IMG/VR virus record: IMGVR_UViG_3300028734_000019
Location: 1 to 64,000 of that record
Length of the DNA stretch: 64,000 bases
Source: a virus
Reading direction: 5' to 3' (one strand)
The translations under genes and the position numbers were made by a program. The notes under the pieces were generated by a model. The model searched no databases. It was given only the letters and a program-made list of their open reading frames with translations, and was not told the origin of the DNA. Below are positions 56,750 to 63,880 of this stretch, one piece after another. The first letter of the stretch is position 1. Each line of letters begins with the position of its first letter.

Positions 56750-58144
56750 TTAGAATTTTTTCATCTTTTGATAAGAAACTTCATTTCTTTCGTTGTTACG
56801 TTGCTTATCTTTCTTTTTTTGCTCTTTCTTATCTTTCCAAGATGTACCTTCAGATTTATCTTTTATGTTTAAGATTGGTTTTATTTTATCAAGAATTAAT
56901 GCAGTAGGCTCGATAGCTTTTTCAATCATATCAGAGTTTTTGTAAGCAAATGGTGATTCATCAATTGTACTTTTACATACAGATGTTGAATATATACCTT
57001 TCATTACTTTCTGAAAATCTTTTAAATCAATTGACTCTTTTGCTTTTGATCTTGACATCAAACGACCAGACCCATGTGGTGCTGAGTTGTTCCAATCTTC
57101 ATTTGATTTACCTTCGCATATAAGTATTCCATCTCTCATATTGAATGGTATAATCATTTTTTCACCAACATAAGATGAGATTGCACCTTTTCTTATGATA
57201 AAATCTTTGAAATCAACATAGTTATGTATTGAATGAATTTCTTCATCAAACTTTTTGATATTCAATGCTTTTTTTATCAATGATAACATTGTTTTTCTAC
57301 TCCATAGAGCATATTGTTGAGCAAAAATCATATCAAATAGATATCCAATAAGATACTCACCATCTAAATATTCTTTGTCAATATTAAGACTGTATCTTGT
57401 CCTTAATTCTTTTATTTTTTTATCAATATCAGATTTAGGATAAGTATTCATTGTAATGTCATCCAATTCCATGTTATATTCTTTGGTTGCAACGAATACT
57501 TTACCTCTTGCAACTTTAGTCCAGTATTCCGCAATTTTAAGTCCAAAGTTTCTTGACCCAGAGTGGACTGTTACCCAATAATCATTAGTCTTATCTGACT
57601 TACCAAGTTCAATAAAGTGGTTACCACCTCCTAATGTACCAATAGATTTGTAAAATTTACCTTCATCAATTCCAATATCTTTCAATTTAGATGTTAGCCA
57701 TTTATCATTGTATGATGGAGAATCATAAGATGTCCCAAATTTTTCGTTAAATTTTACAATGAAGTTATCTGCAATTACTTGAACATCACCAAAAGGGATA
57801 TTTTTAAATTTGATATCTTCGTGCATACCAAATCCCATAGGAACATTTTCACGTATCAGATTATCAATTTTTTCTAAATCTAATGTGGTTCTACCTGAAA
57901 ATCTAGCACTTAGCATCCCGCAGCCGATATCCACACCTATAGTGCTTGGTTTGAGATACTTACCCAATTCCATGGAAAACCCAATACAAATATCTGAGCC
58001 AACATGCACGTCTGGCATTAGTCTGACTTTCAACCCATTAGATGTTTCTGAGTTAATGACATTGTATATTTGTGTATAGACTCCTTCTTCAACTTCATCT
58101 ATAAATATTTTAGCGTCTGTATATTTACCTTTTAACTCAATCAT
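56750..58144 (-). CDS. rtcB: RNA ligase RtcB
   Basis: 464 residues, complete. Conserved blocks: DVHVGSDICIGFSME (N-terminal), VGVDIGCGMLSARF (metal-binding Asp/Cys), GGGNHFIEL (metal/His), VHSGSRNFG, and APHGSGRLMSR (the guanylated active-site His and P-H-G-x-G-R loop). RtcB joins 2',3'-cyclic-phosphate or 3'-phosphate RNA ends to 5'-OH ends with GTP and Mn, repairing cleaved tRNAs and, in archaea and animals, joining spliced tRNA halves. Its own promoter is at 58197-58226. Probably counters tRNA-cleaving host defence; a role on the abnormal tRNAs of this phage is a hypothesis. Confidence 0.93.
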   Translation of the reverse strand: MIELKGKYTDAKIFIDEVEEGVYTQIYNVINSETSNGLKVRLMPDVHVGSDICIGFSMELGKYLKPSTIGVDIGCGMLSARFSGRTTLDLEKIDNLIRENVPMGFGMHEDIKFKNIPFGDVQVIADNFIVKFNEKFGTSYDSPSYNDKWLTSKLKDIGIDEGKFYKSIGTLGGGNHFIELGKSDKTNDYWVTVHSGSRNFGLKIAEYWTKVARGKVFVATKEYNMELDDITMNTYPKSDIDKKIKELRTRYSLNIDKEYLDGEYLIGYLFDMIFAQQYALWSRKTMLSLIKKALNIKKFDEEIHSIHNYVDFKDFIIRKGAISSYVGEKMIIPFNMRDGILICEGKSNEDWNNSAPHGSGRLMSRSKAKESIDLKDFQKVMKGIYSTSVCKSTIDESPFAYKNSDMIEKAIEPTALILDKIKPILNIKDKSEGTSWKDKKEQKKKDKQRNNERNEVSYQKMKKF

Positions 58145-58196
58145 AATTTTACCTACTTTTTTTAATTAATTTAATTCTATTTTTTAATATTTTTTG

Positions 58197-58226
58197 CAAA
58201 TGTACAACAATTAATCCAATTCACAA
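58197..58226 (-). promoter_or_regulatory. Bacteroidota-type promoter of rtcB
   Basis: Minus strand TTTG, 19 nt, TACATTTG, overlapping the end of 58211-58462 and about 52 nt before the rtcB start. Confidence 0.75.
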
Positions 58227-58462
58227 AATATTTTATTCAATTTATTCAATTTATTTTTTCTTAAAATTCTTTTACTAATGAAAAATGAATAAAATATTAT
58301 ATCGCATATGATACCAACATCTGTCATTATTGTTATTGTACTATAATTTCTACCTATTTCTAATACTTTATATTCTTTATTTACTGTTATGAGGTTATCA
58401 TTTGTATAATCATTTTTAATGCAAATTAAAAAATCTCCAACTATAATTTTGTCATATTTCAT
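58211..58462 (-). CDS. Small SH3-like protein with LRKNKLNKLNK tail
   Basis: 83 residues: GDFLICIKNDYTNDN, TVNKEYKVLEIG, and the end SKRILRKNKLNKLNKIFCELD. Barrel family with tail. Its start overlaps the preceding gene's stop (ATGA). Confidence 0.8.
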   Translation of the reverse strand: MKYDKIIVGDFLICIKNDYTNDNLITVNKEYKVLEIGRNYSTITIMTDVGIICDIIFYSFFISKRILRKNKLNKLNKIFCELD

Positions 58463-58784
58463 TTAATTTTTTTAGTTTTGATGTTCTATATTCTTTTAAC
58501 CCAATAAATCTATTTATATCAAAAACTGTATATCCATATATTTCCTCAACTTCTTCTAACATATATGAAGTATTTTGATATCTACTGCTAGTATCATCAA
58601 GTAATTCATAGCAATTTCCATCATCATCCCAATATGATTGAATTTTTTTAATGGTATATGTTTTATTTATTTCTAAAGGATTTGATTTTTTGTATTTTAA
58701 ACAATATGAAATGAAATCATAAAAAATGTTATCAGATTTAGGCGTATTATCAATACAAACCATAATATCTCCTACTTTGTACAT
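58452..58784 (-). CDS. Small SH3-like protein with EYRTSKLKKLNEI tail
   Basis: 110 residues: VGDIMVCIDNT, a longer central insertion, then GLKEYRTSKLKKLNEI at the exact C-terminus. The last codons contain the next gene's ATG, so tail and start site overlap. Confidence 0.8.
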   Translation of the reverse strand: MYKVGDIMVCIDNTPKSDNIFYDFISYCLKYKKSNPLEINKTYTIKKIQSYWDDDGNCYELLDDTSSRYQNTSYMLEEVEEIYGYTVFDINRFIGLKEYRTSKLKKLNEI

Positions 58785-59041
58785 ATTTTATTCAGTTTTT
58801 CTAATTTCATTTTTCTAATTATTTTTTTATCAGAAAAAAATCGTATTGGTACAAATTGACTCAATTTTTTGTTATCACTTCTTACCACAATTTTATTTTC
58901 AAAATGCCAATCAATATCCTCAATTTTATATTTTTTCCCTACTGTCAAATGTTGATCCCAGTAATCATTATCATCAAATGTTACACAAGTGACAATTTGT
59001 CCTACTTTAAAATCATCGTTAGTTAATTCTGTGTCTTTCAT
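58772..59041 (-). CDS. Small SH3-like protein with IRKMKLEKLNK tail
   Basis: 89 residues: FKVGQIVTCVTFDDND, LTVGKKYKIEDI, FVPIRFF, and the end DKKIIRKMKLEKLNKICTK. One of the clearest barrel-plus-tail members. Confidence 0.8.
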   Translation of the reverse strand: MKDTELTNDDFKVGQIVTCVTFDDNDYWDQHLTVGKKYKIEDIDWHFENKIVVRSDNKKLSQFVPIRFFSDKKIIRKMKLEKLNKICTK

Positions 59042-59300
59042 TTATTTTATTTAGTTTAGATATTCTCAATATTGAAATCACTTGAAGTTCAGTTAAAATT
59101 TTAATTTCATAACTATCATGTTTACTATTATAATGAAATATAATAACTACAGTATAAAGTGATGAATTGAATTCTTTAACTATTTCACGAATACTAAAAT
59201 CATATTTATTATTGAATTTTTTGTTATAATATTTTTTCAATTCTCTTAATAACAGTAGATATGATTTAGTATCTAAATTAGATACTATGTTGTCTGACAT
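59019..59300 (-). CDS. Small alpha/beta protein with LRISKLNKIN tail; paralog of 59285-59575
   Basis: 93 residues with a body different from the barrel group (YLLLLRELKKYYNKK helix, then strands), ending LQVISILRISKLNKINERHRIN. It shares the LLxELKxYY helix and the tail with 59285-59575. Overlaps both neighbours by 16-23 nt. Confidence 0.8.
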   Translation of the reverse strand: MSDNIVSNLDTKSYLLLLRELKKYYNKKFNNKYDFSIREIVKEFNSSLYTVVIIFHYNSKHDSYEIKILTELQVISILRISKLNKINERHRIN

Positions 59301-59575
59301 AATTTATTCAGTTTATTTATTCTGCTTATATTATTTAATTGAAGTTCAGATAAATAATGATGTTCTATAACATAATGATATCCTGTTAATTTATATTTTT
59401 TTTCTAATTTAACAGAAACAATATAATCATAATTGTTATTATCACTTTTCATAAATCTTAATACACTATATACATTATATCCGAACTCTGATTCTTTAAG
59501 TATATTTATATAATATAATTTTAATTCTTCAAGTAATTTTTGATATTCTGGTGAATTGCTGTTGTATTTATACAT
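59285..59575 (-). CDS. Small alpha/beta protein with SRINKLNKL tail; paralog of 59019-59300
   Basis: 96 residues; YQKLLEELKLYYINIL helix, then strands, ending LSELQLNNISRINKLNKLCQTT. The tail is present on a fold other than the SH3-like barrel, showing that it is not simply part of one domain. Confidence 0.8.
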   Translation of the reverse strand: MYKYNSNSPEYQKLLEELKLYYINILKESEFGYNVYSVLRFMKSDNNNYDYIVSVKLEKKYKLTGYHYVIEHHYLSELQLNNISRINKLNKLCQTT

Positions 59576-59903
59576 TAATTTCTATTAATTTCTGTTTTCT
59601 CATAAAAATATTATGTTCATTAACATTATCAAATTCATACAACTTATCATTAAATACTTCATAATCATTAAATGAAAGAATCACAGTTCCATGTTTTTCA
59701 AATTTAAAATAAATCTTTTTTTCACTCAAAAGAGACATTTCAAATCTCTCATTAAATTTAGTATTCAAACAATTTATTAATGCAGATAAAATAAATTCAT
59801 TTCTTTCTTCTAATTGAAAATAGTGTTCGATATAATAACAATTTTTAGGCATACCCCACAAACCATTATCTTGTTTTTTTGATTTTATAGGTATTATTTT
59901 CAT
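59568..59903 (-). CDS. Small protein with MRKQKLIEINV tail
   Basis: 111 residues, alpha/beta, Asn/Lys-rich, ending NEHNIFMRKQKLIEINV (exact C-terminus). A further body type carrying the tail. Start MKIIPIKSKK. Confidence 0.75.
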   Translation of the reverse strand: MKIIPIKSKKQDNGLWGMPKNCYYIEHYFQLEERNEFILSALINCLNTKFNERFEMSLLSEKKIYFKFEKHGTVILSFNDYEVFNDKLYEFDNVNEHNIFMRKQKLIEINV

Positions 59904-59913
59904 AATATTTAGA

Positions 59914-60423
59914 TTAATGTATATTACCTAAATTGTTCAATTCATCGTTTAATTTTGTACCAAGTGCTTCTAAATTTTTCAATTGATTTTTAACTTGATC
60001 TATACTATTATTAAATTCTTCTTTGATGTCTTCATTGTAATCAGATAATTCATCATTATTCATCAATTCATCTAATTTTTTATATAATTCTTTGTTTTCT
60101 ATGTTATTCGCAATATAATCAAATTCATCATTTTCATAATCTTGTCCATATTGGTATTCATTTTCAGATATTTTTTTATTTAAAGTTAGTATCTCATTTT
60201 TTGTTTTATCAGAAAATTCTTTAAATTTAAAAGTATAATCATCATTTATAAGAGGACACCATTTTGGTTTATATTCATTTTCATTCAAATCAATATAAGG
60301 ATTATTTAATTTTAAATAATTTGACAATACACATACATCAGTGTCTGGTTTTCCTATTGTATCATAATCATACTCAGTATGACAAAAAGGACAATTTAAA
60401 CATCCATTTACTATTTTTTTCAT
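59914..60423 (-). CDS. Protein with N-terminal Cys cluster and acidic helical C-terminus
   Basis: 169 residues: GCLNCPFCHTEYDYD and later KPDTDVCVLS...KPKWCPL give a probable zinc site (residues 8-58), then a long acidic helical region (about 75-165). N-terminal Cys arrangements of this type occur in small phage proteins. Its ATG overlaps the stop of 60420-60590. Confidence 0.7.
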   Translation of the reverse strand: MKKIVNGCLNCPFCHTEYDYDTIGKPDTDVCVLSNYLKLNNPYIDLNENEYKPKWCPLINDDYTFKFKEFSDKTKNEILTLNKKISENEYQYGQDYENDEFDYIANNIENKELYKKLDELMNNDELSDYNEDIKEEFNNSIDQVKNQLKNLEALGTKLNDELNNLGNIH

Positions 60424-60590
60424 TTTAAGTTATTTATTTTTTCAAGCTTTTGCCGTCTTTTTTCATTTGTTTTTTTTCTATTTAGCTCAGCAATCAATCG
60501 TTCATCAATTTTAAATGAGGATGGATATAAGCTTGCAAAATCTAAGTTAACTACATTAAAAATATTTTCATTTTTTTTATTCTTTTTCAC
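60420..60590 (-). CDS. 56-residue protein with DFASLYPS motif and RRQKLEKINNLK tail
   Basis: GTG-started frame of 57 codons between 60577-61230 and 59914-60423, with a 14-nt overlap at its start and an ATGA overlap at its end. It contains NVVNLDFASLYPSS (about residues 12-25), identical in form to motif A of family B DNA polymerases (D-x-x-S-L-Y-P-S), but nothing else of a polymerase. It ends EKRRQKLEKINNLK, a clean tail member. The overlaps and tail argue for a real gene. Confidence 0.6.
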   Translation of the reverse strand: MKKNKKNENIFNVVNLDFASLYPSSFKIDERLIAELNRKKTNEKRRQKLEKINNLK

Positions 60591-61230
60591 TATAATTTAT
60601 CTTTTTCAATTTTAATTTTCTATTGAATTGTATCAATAGTTCAGTATTCTTATATCTTAATACTGACAATTCAAAGCCATTAGTATTATAATGACTTTCT
60701 AATTTAGATATGAACATTTCAAAATCTTCAGATAGAATACCATTTTTTTCAAATAATTTTGGCTTTCTATTTTTATTTTCAAATATTCCTCTAATTAGAA
60801 TTTTACTTATTTCTGTTGAAAATTTTACATAATTATTATCATTGCAGATTTTCCAATTTTGATTTGATATTAATTCTTTGAATTTTTTGTTAGAATTTCC
60901 AATAATTCCCCAATAGTGATATTTTTTTTCATCATCATCGTCATCGTTACAACTACTTATGAATATTACATATGGAGTATCTTCATGTAAAGTTTTAAAT
61001 AATTCATATTTAGATTTACAATCTAAATCAAAAACAGGATAAATAACATCTTTAAATTTTGATTCTATTGATAATCCACATTTTTCATCAATATCAATCA
61101 TTTTTCTGAAGTATTTCATAATACTATCAATTGATTCATATTTCATTTTTTCTGATGAATCATAATCACTATGATGTGTATATTGACGTAAATATGTCAA
61201 TTCATTTATTTTACTTTTAAAAAAAAACAT
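60577..61230 (-). CDS. Unknown protein with NRKLKLKKIN tail
   Basis: 217 residues, alpha/beta with an acidic middle (CNDDDDDEKKYHYWGIIGNS). Ends LIQFNRKLKLKKINYSEKE: the tail with four extra residues. Largest tail-bearing protein apart from the ATPase at 10052. No enzyme motif recognised. Confidence 0.75.
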   Translation of the reverse strand: MFFFKSKINELTYLRQYTHHSDYDSSEKMKYESIDSIMKYFRKMIDIDEKCGLSIESKFKDVIYPVFDLDCKSKYELFKTLHEDTPYVIFISSCNDDDDDEKKYHYWGIIGNSNKKFKELISNQNWKICNDNNYVKFSTEISKILIRGIFENKNRKPKLFEKNGILSEDFEMFISKLESHYNTNGFELSVLRYKNTELLIQFNRKLKLKKINYSEKE

Positions 61231-61232
61231 AA

Positions 61233-61457
61233 TTATTTTACTTTATATTGATTACTTCTATTGTGCTTCCAAGTTTTATACATTCTTATTTGATACATTA
61301 GCAATTGTTTCTTTTTAAACTTTCTTGTTATTCTTGATTGTTCTGGATAAAAGTGTAATCCTTCGTCCCAATAAGGATCTGTATTATCATTATTTAGAAT
61401 GTTGTAGGTTCTGTTGTCAGTTACTACATCTGATTTTTTACATTTGATTCTTTTCAT
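61233..61457 (-). CDS. Small basic protein
   Basis: 74 residues, strongly basic, with a WDEGLHFYPEQSRITRKFKKKQLLMYQ centre and end KHNRSNQYKVK. First gene of the leftward operon behind the promoter at 61645-61674. Possibly nucleic-acid binding. Confidence 0.7.
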   Translation of the reverse strand: MKRIKCKKSDVVTDNRTYNILNNDNTDPYWDEGLHFYPEQSRITRKFKKKQLLMYQIRMYKTWKHNRSNQYKVK

Positions 61458-61461
61458 TTTT

Positions 61462-61489
61462 TATTAGATTATTTTTTAATAATCTAATA
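61462..61489. terminator. Hairpin in the leader of the leftward operon
   Basis: TATTAGATTATT / AATAATCTAATA inverted repeat located between the promoter at 61645 and the first gene at 61457 on the minus strand. It could be an attenuator in the 180-nt leader or part of a terminator. Confidence 0.55.
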
Positions 61490-61644
61490 TTTATCTAATT
61501 TTTTCTTCATTTTATGTATTATTTTATCTTTAATTTTTATATATACTTTTTTGAATTGAATGTTTTTAAAAAATATAAAACTTTTTTTATTTATGTGATA
61601 TAAGTGATATAATTTTAAACCGAACTAGACTCAACTAGATTTTG

Positions 61645-61674
61645 CAAAGATAACAAAATTATTTAATAACACAA
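61645..61674 (-). promoter_or_regulatory. Bacteroidota-type promoter of the 56.7-61.5 kb leftward run
   Basis: Minus strand TTTG, 19 nt, TATCTTTG. The leader to the first start codon is about 180 nt and has one hairpin; the 224-base gap 61458-61681 contains no other feature that I recognise. Confidence 0.75.
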
Positions 61675-61681
61675 ACTTTTT

Positions 61682-61969
61682 ATGACAAAATACATTTTAA
61701 ACGGACAAAAAGGTGATTTTGATTGGAATCACAATAAAGAATATAAAACATGTCCATATTGTGGTTCTTCTTGTGATCACGGAGGTAAAGGATTTAATGA
61801 TTGGAATAGAGTATATAATTGTGGATCAATTATAACTGCAGAATGGAGTAATGATGGTTACACAGTAAATTATGATATAAAATGTGACACGCCAGAAGGA
61901 ATTTATAGTAATATAGAAGTTAGTGGAAGAGTTTTTGCATCAGTTCATCATAATTATAATTATAAATAA
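61682..61969 (+). CDS. Small zinc-site protein
   Basis: 95 residues; CPYCGSSCDHGGKGF (C-x-x-C...C-x-H, about residue 24) followed by strands with further Cys (YNCGSIITAEW, YDIKCDTPEG). Probably binds zinc. Role unknown; first gene of a rightward operon. Confidence 0.7.
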   Translation: MTKYILNGQKGDFDWNHNKEYKTCPYCGSSCDHGGKGFNDWNRVYNCGSIITAEWSNDGYTVNYDIKCDTPEGIYSNIEVSGRVFASVHHNYNYK

Positions 61970-61977
61970 AAAATCAT

Positions 61978-62268
61978 ATGACAAATAATAAAGTTGAAAG
62001 ACTTTTAGCTGGAGAAACAATTATTAGTAAAGAGCCAGGAAACTCAATGCTTCCATTAATAAAATCAAAACAACCTGTAACATTAGAACCAGCTACTTGG
62101 GAATCAGTAAATGTAGGAGATATTGTTTATTGTAAATATCACGGAAAATTATATACTCACTTAGTAAAATCAAAAAACTTAGAACAAGGAGTTCTTATCG
62201 GTAACAATAAAGGACACATAAATGGCTGGACCAAAAATGTATATGGTAAAGTAATAAATATATTATAA
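61978..62268 (+). CDS. S24/S26 peptidase-fold protein
   Basis: 96 residues. GNSMLPLIKSKQPVTLEPA (Ser of G-x-S-M-x-P, about residue 23), VGDIVYCKYHGKLYTHLVKSK (G-D-x-V and the candidate catalytic Lys after HLV), IGNNKGHINGW and a final YGKVINI strand: the minimal signal-peptidase/LexA beta fold found in many phages. The catalytic Ser and a candidate Lys are present. It could process a phage or host protein; no membrane anchor is visible. Confidence 0.7.
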   Translation: MTNNKVERLLAGETIISKEPGNSMLPLIKSKQPVTLEPATWESVNVGDIVYCKYHGKLYTHLVKSKNLEQGVLIGNNKGHINGWTKNVYGKVINIL

Positions 62269-62285
62269 AAAATAAATAAATAATA

Positions 62286-62474
62286 ATGAGAGCTATATGT
62301 AAGCTAGATTACGGGCAGTTTGAAAATAACAAAACCTACAATTATTCACACACCAAAGACAATAAATATCATGTTGATGGACAATATGGAGACACAGAAT
62401 TTAACAAGAGACAATTCGATGCATTATTCACATCAGAAAAACCAAAAACACAAAACAAATCATTTAATTTTTAA
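62286..62474 (+). CDS. Small unknown protein
   Basis: 62 residues, mixed; begins MRAICKLDYGQFENNKTYNYSH, compatible with a small barrel. No family recognised. Confidence 0.65.
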   Translation: MRAICKLDYGQFENNKTYNYSHTKDNKYHVDGQYGDTEFNKRQFDALFTSEKPKTQNKSFNF

Positions 62475-62484
62475 TATCTAAAAT

Positions 62485-62739
62485 ATGAAGTTTCATGTTG
62501 GTGATAACGTTATATTCATAAATAATTCTAAAAATATTTATGGATGGAATCTCAAGGAGTATAAAACATATAAAATATATGGATATTCATATCGATATTC
62601 AGATAATTTATCTGATATTTTATATTCTGTAAAATTTGGAACCACTATTCAAAGTTGGTATCTTGAATGTGATTTTATGTCAATAAAAGAATATAGAAAA
62701 TTAAAAATAAAAATGTTGAATAGTTATGGGATGTGGTAG
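62485..62739 (+). CDS. Small SH3-like protein with EYRKLKIKMLN tail
   Basis: 84 residues: FHVGDNVIFINNSKN, LKEYKTYKIYGY, and MSIKEYRKLKIKMLNSYGMW. The block SIKEYRKLKIKML matches SVKEYRKLKLEKL of 55855-56088 although the genes are 6 kb apart on opposite strands. Confidence 0.75.
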   Translation: MKFHVGDNVIFINNSKNIYGWNLKEYKTYKIYGYSYRYSDNLSDILYSVKFGTTIQSWYLECDFMSIKEYRKLKIKMLNSYGMW

Positions 62740-62989
62740 AGAAACACAAAATTTATTTCATTATATTAAATATAAGAATTGGAATAAAACTTGGAAATTA
62801 ATTAAAAATTTTGATAGAATTACTTTTGATGATACATTTATGCCATTGATTTGTAAAATAAATGGTCACAAACCATATCAACCAGATAAACAATATGAGC
62901 CAGATAGTTGGGCTTGTAATAGATGTCACAGATATATAAATTACAATTCAAGAAAAGAAAAATTAAAAAAATTAAAAAAATTAAAATGA
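62726..62989 (+). CDS. Small zinc-ribbon protein with SRKEKLKKLKKLK tail
   Basis: 87 residues with CKINGHKPY...CNRCHRYI (C-x-x-x-G-H-K...C-x-x-C, about 41-70), a short zinc ribbon of the DUF1660-like type, and the end NSRKEKLKKLKKLK. The tail codons (AAAATTAAAAAAATTAAAATGA) also form the A-rich leader and ATGA overlap of the next gene. Confidence 0.7.
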   Translation: MGCGRETQNLFHYIKYKNWNKTWKLIKNFDRITFDDTFMPLICKINGHKPYQPDKQYEPDSWACNRCHRYINYNSRKEKLKKLKKLK

Positions 62990-63303
62990 AACTTTTTAAA
63001 GATATAATAAAAACTATAATCAATTCAATTAATCCATTTTATGAAAGTAATAAACAGTTCGAACAAATCAATAAATTATTTAAAGAATTAAAAAAAAATC
63101 AATTAGATGTTTATAGATGTGAAATTGATAGACTTCTGAATATGACTGAAGATGAAAAAAAAAATGAGCATGAAAAATTGTTGATATTAGAAGCAAATCA
63201 AATCATAAATAAATTAGAATCTGATACAGAATTATACAAAGTATTTAATAATATATTAAGAAGAAATAAACTTGGAAAAATAGTAGATAATAAAAATGAG
63301 TAA
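62986..63303 (+). CDS. Small helical protein with ILRRNKLGKI tail
   Basis: Start at 62986 is chosen because the preceding stop overlaps it (ATGA); the upstream in-frame codons only run through the previous gene. 105 residues, helical, ending NNILRRNKLGKIVDNKNE, a divergent tail member. Confidence 0.75.
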   Translation: MKLFKDIIKTIINSINPFYESNKQFEQINKLFKELKKNQLDVYRCEIDRLLNMTEDEKKNEHEKLLILEANQIINKLESDTELYKVFNNILRRNKLGKIVDNKNE

Positions 63304-63880
63304 TTTAATAGAACACGCTAAAAGAGAATTTCTAAAAATAGGTTATAAACCTGTTGAAGAATGTGAAAATGATCCAGATAAATGGGTACAAGAAAATGTG
63401 TTAGAGTTACTAGAAGTTTTTTCTAAACAAGGACATTCTGGGTTTTCAGCGTCATATGCTATTAGTTATTTTACAAAATTAGCTAATTTTAAGCCAATTG
63501 CACCTATCATGTGTACTGATGATGAATGGATTGATGTGACTATGGATGATAGTGAAATGTTATTTCAGAATAATCGTTGTAGTGCTGTTTTTAAAGTATC
63601 AACTGATGGTAGTCCATATTATTTGGATGCAATTGTTTTTGTTGATGAAAATAATTCATCATATACTGGCGGAGCACTTAATAATAAGAATGAAAGTATT
63701 ACAAGCAAACAAACAATAAAAATTCCTTTCACACCAAAAACATTTTATGTTAATGTTATAGAGATTGATGATGAAAGTCGTATTAAAGATGAATCTCAAT
63801 TGAAAGAAATTTGGAGTTATTATGAACATCAAGAAACAAAATCATATATTAGATATAAAAAATTAAAAAAATTAAAATGA
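63296..63880 (+). CDS. Conserved phage protein with FSKQGHSGFSA motif; RYKKLKKLK tail
   Basis: 194 residues. HAKREFLKIG at the start, LLEVFSKQGHSGFSASYAISYFTKLANFKPIAP, YQN/QNNRCSAVFKVSTDG and PFTPKTFYVNVIEI are blocks that I recognise from a widespread phage protein of unknown function. It ends TKSYIRYKKLKKLK, the tail family, and overlaps the next start (ATGA). Confidence 0.75.
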   Translation: MSNLIEHAKREFLKIGYKPVEECENDPDKWVQENVLELLEVFSKQGHSGFSASYAISYFTKLANFKPIAPIMCTDDEWIDVTMDDSEMLFQNNRCSAVFKVSTDGSPYYLDAIVFVDENNSSYTGGALNNKNESITSKQTIKIPFTPKTFYVNVIEIDDESRIKDESQLKEIWSYYEHQETKSYIRYKKLKKLK

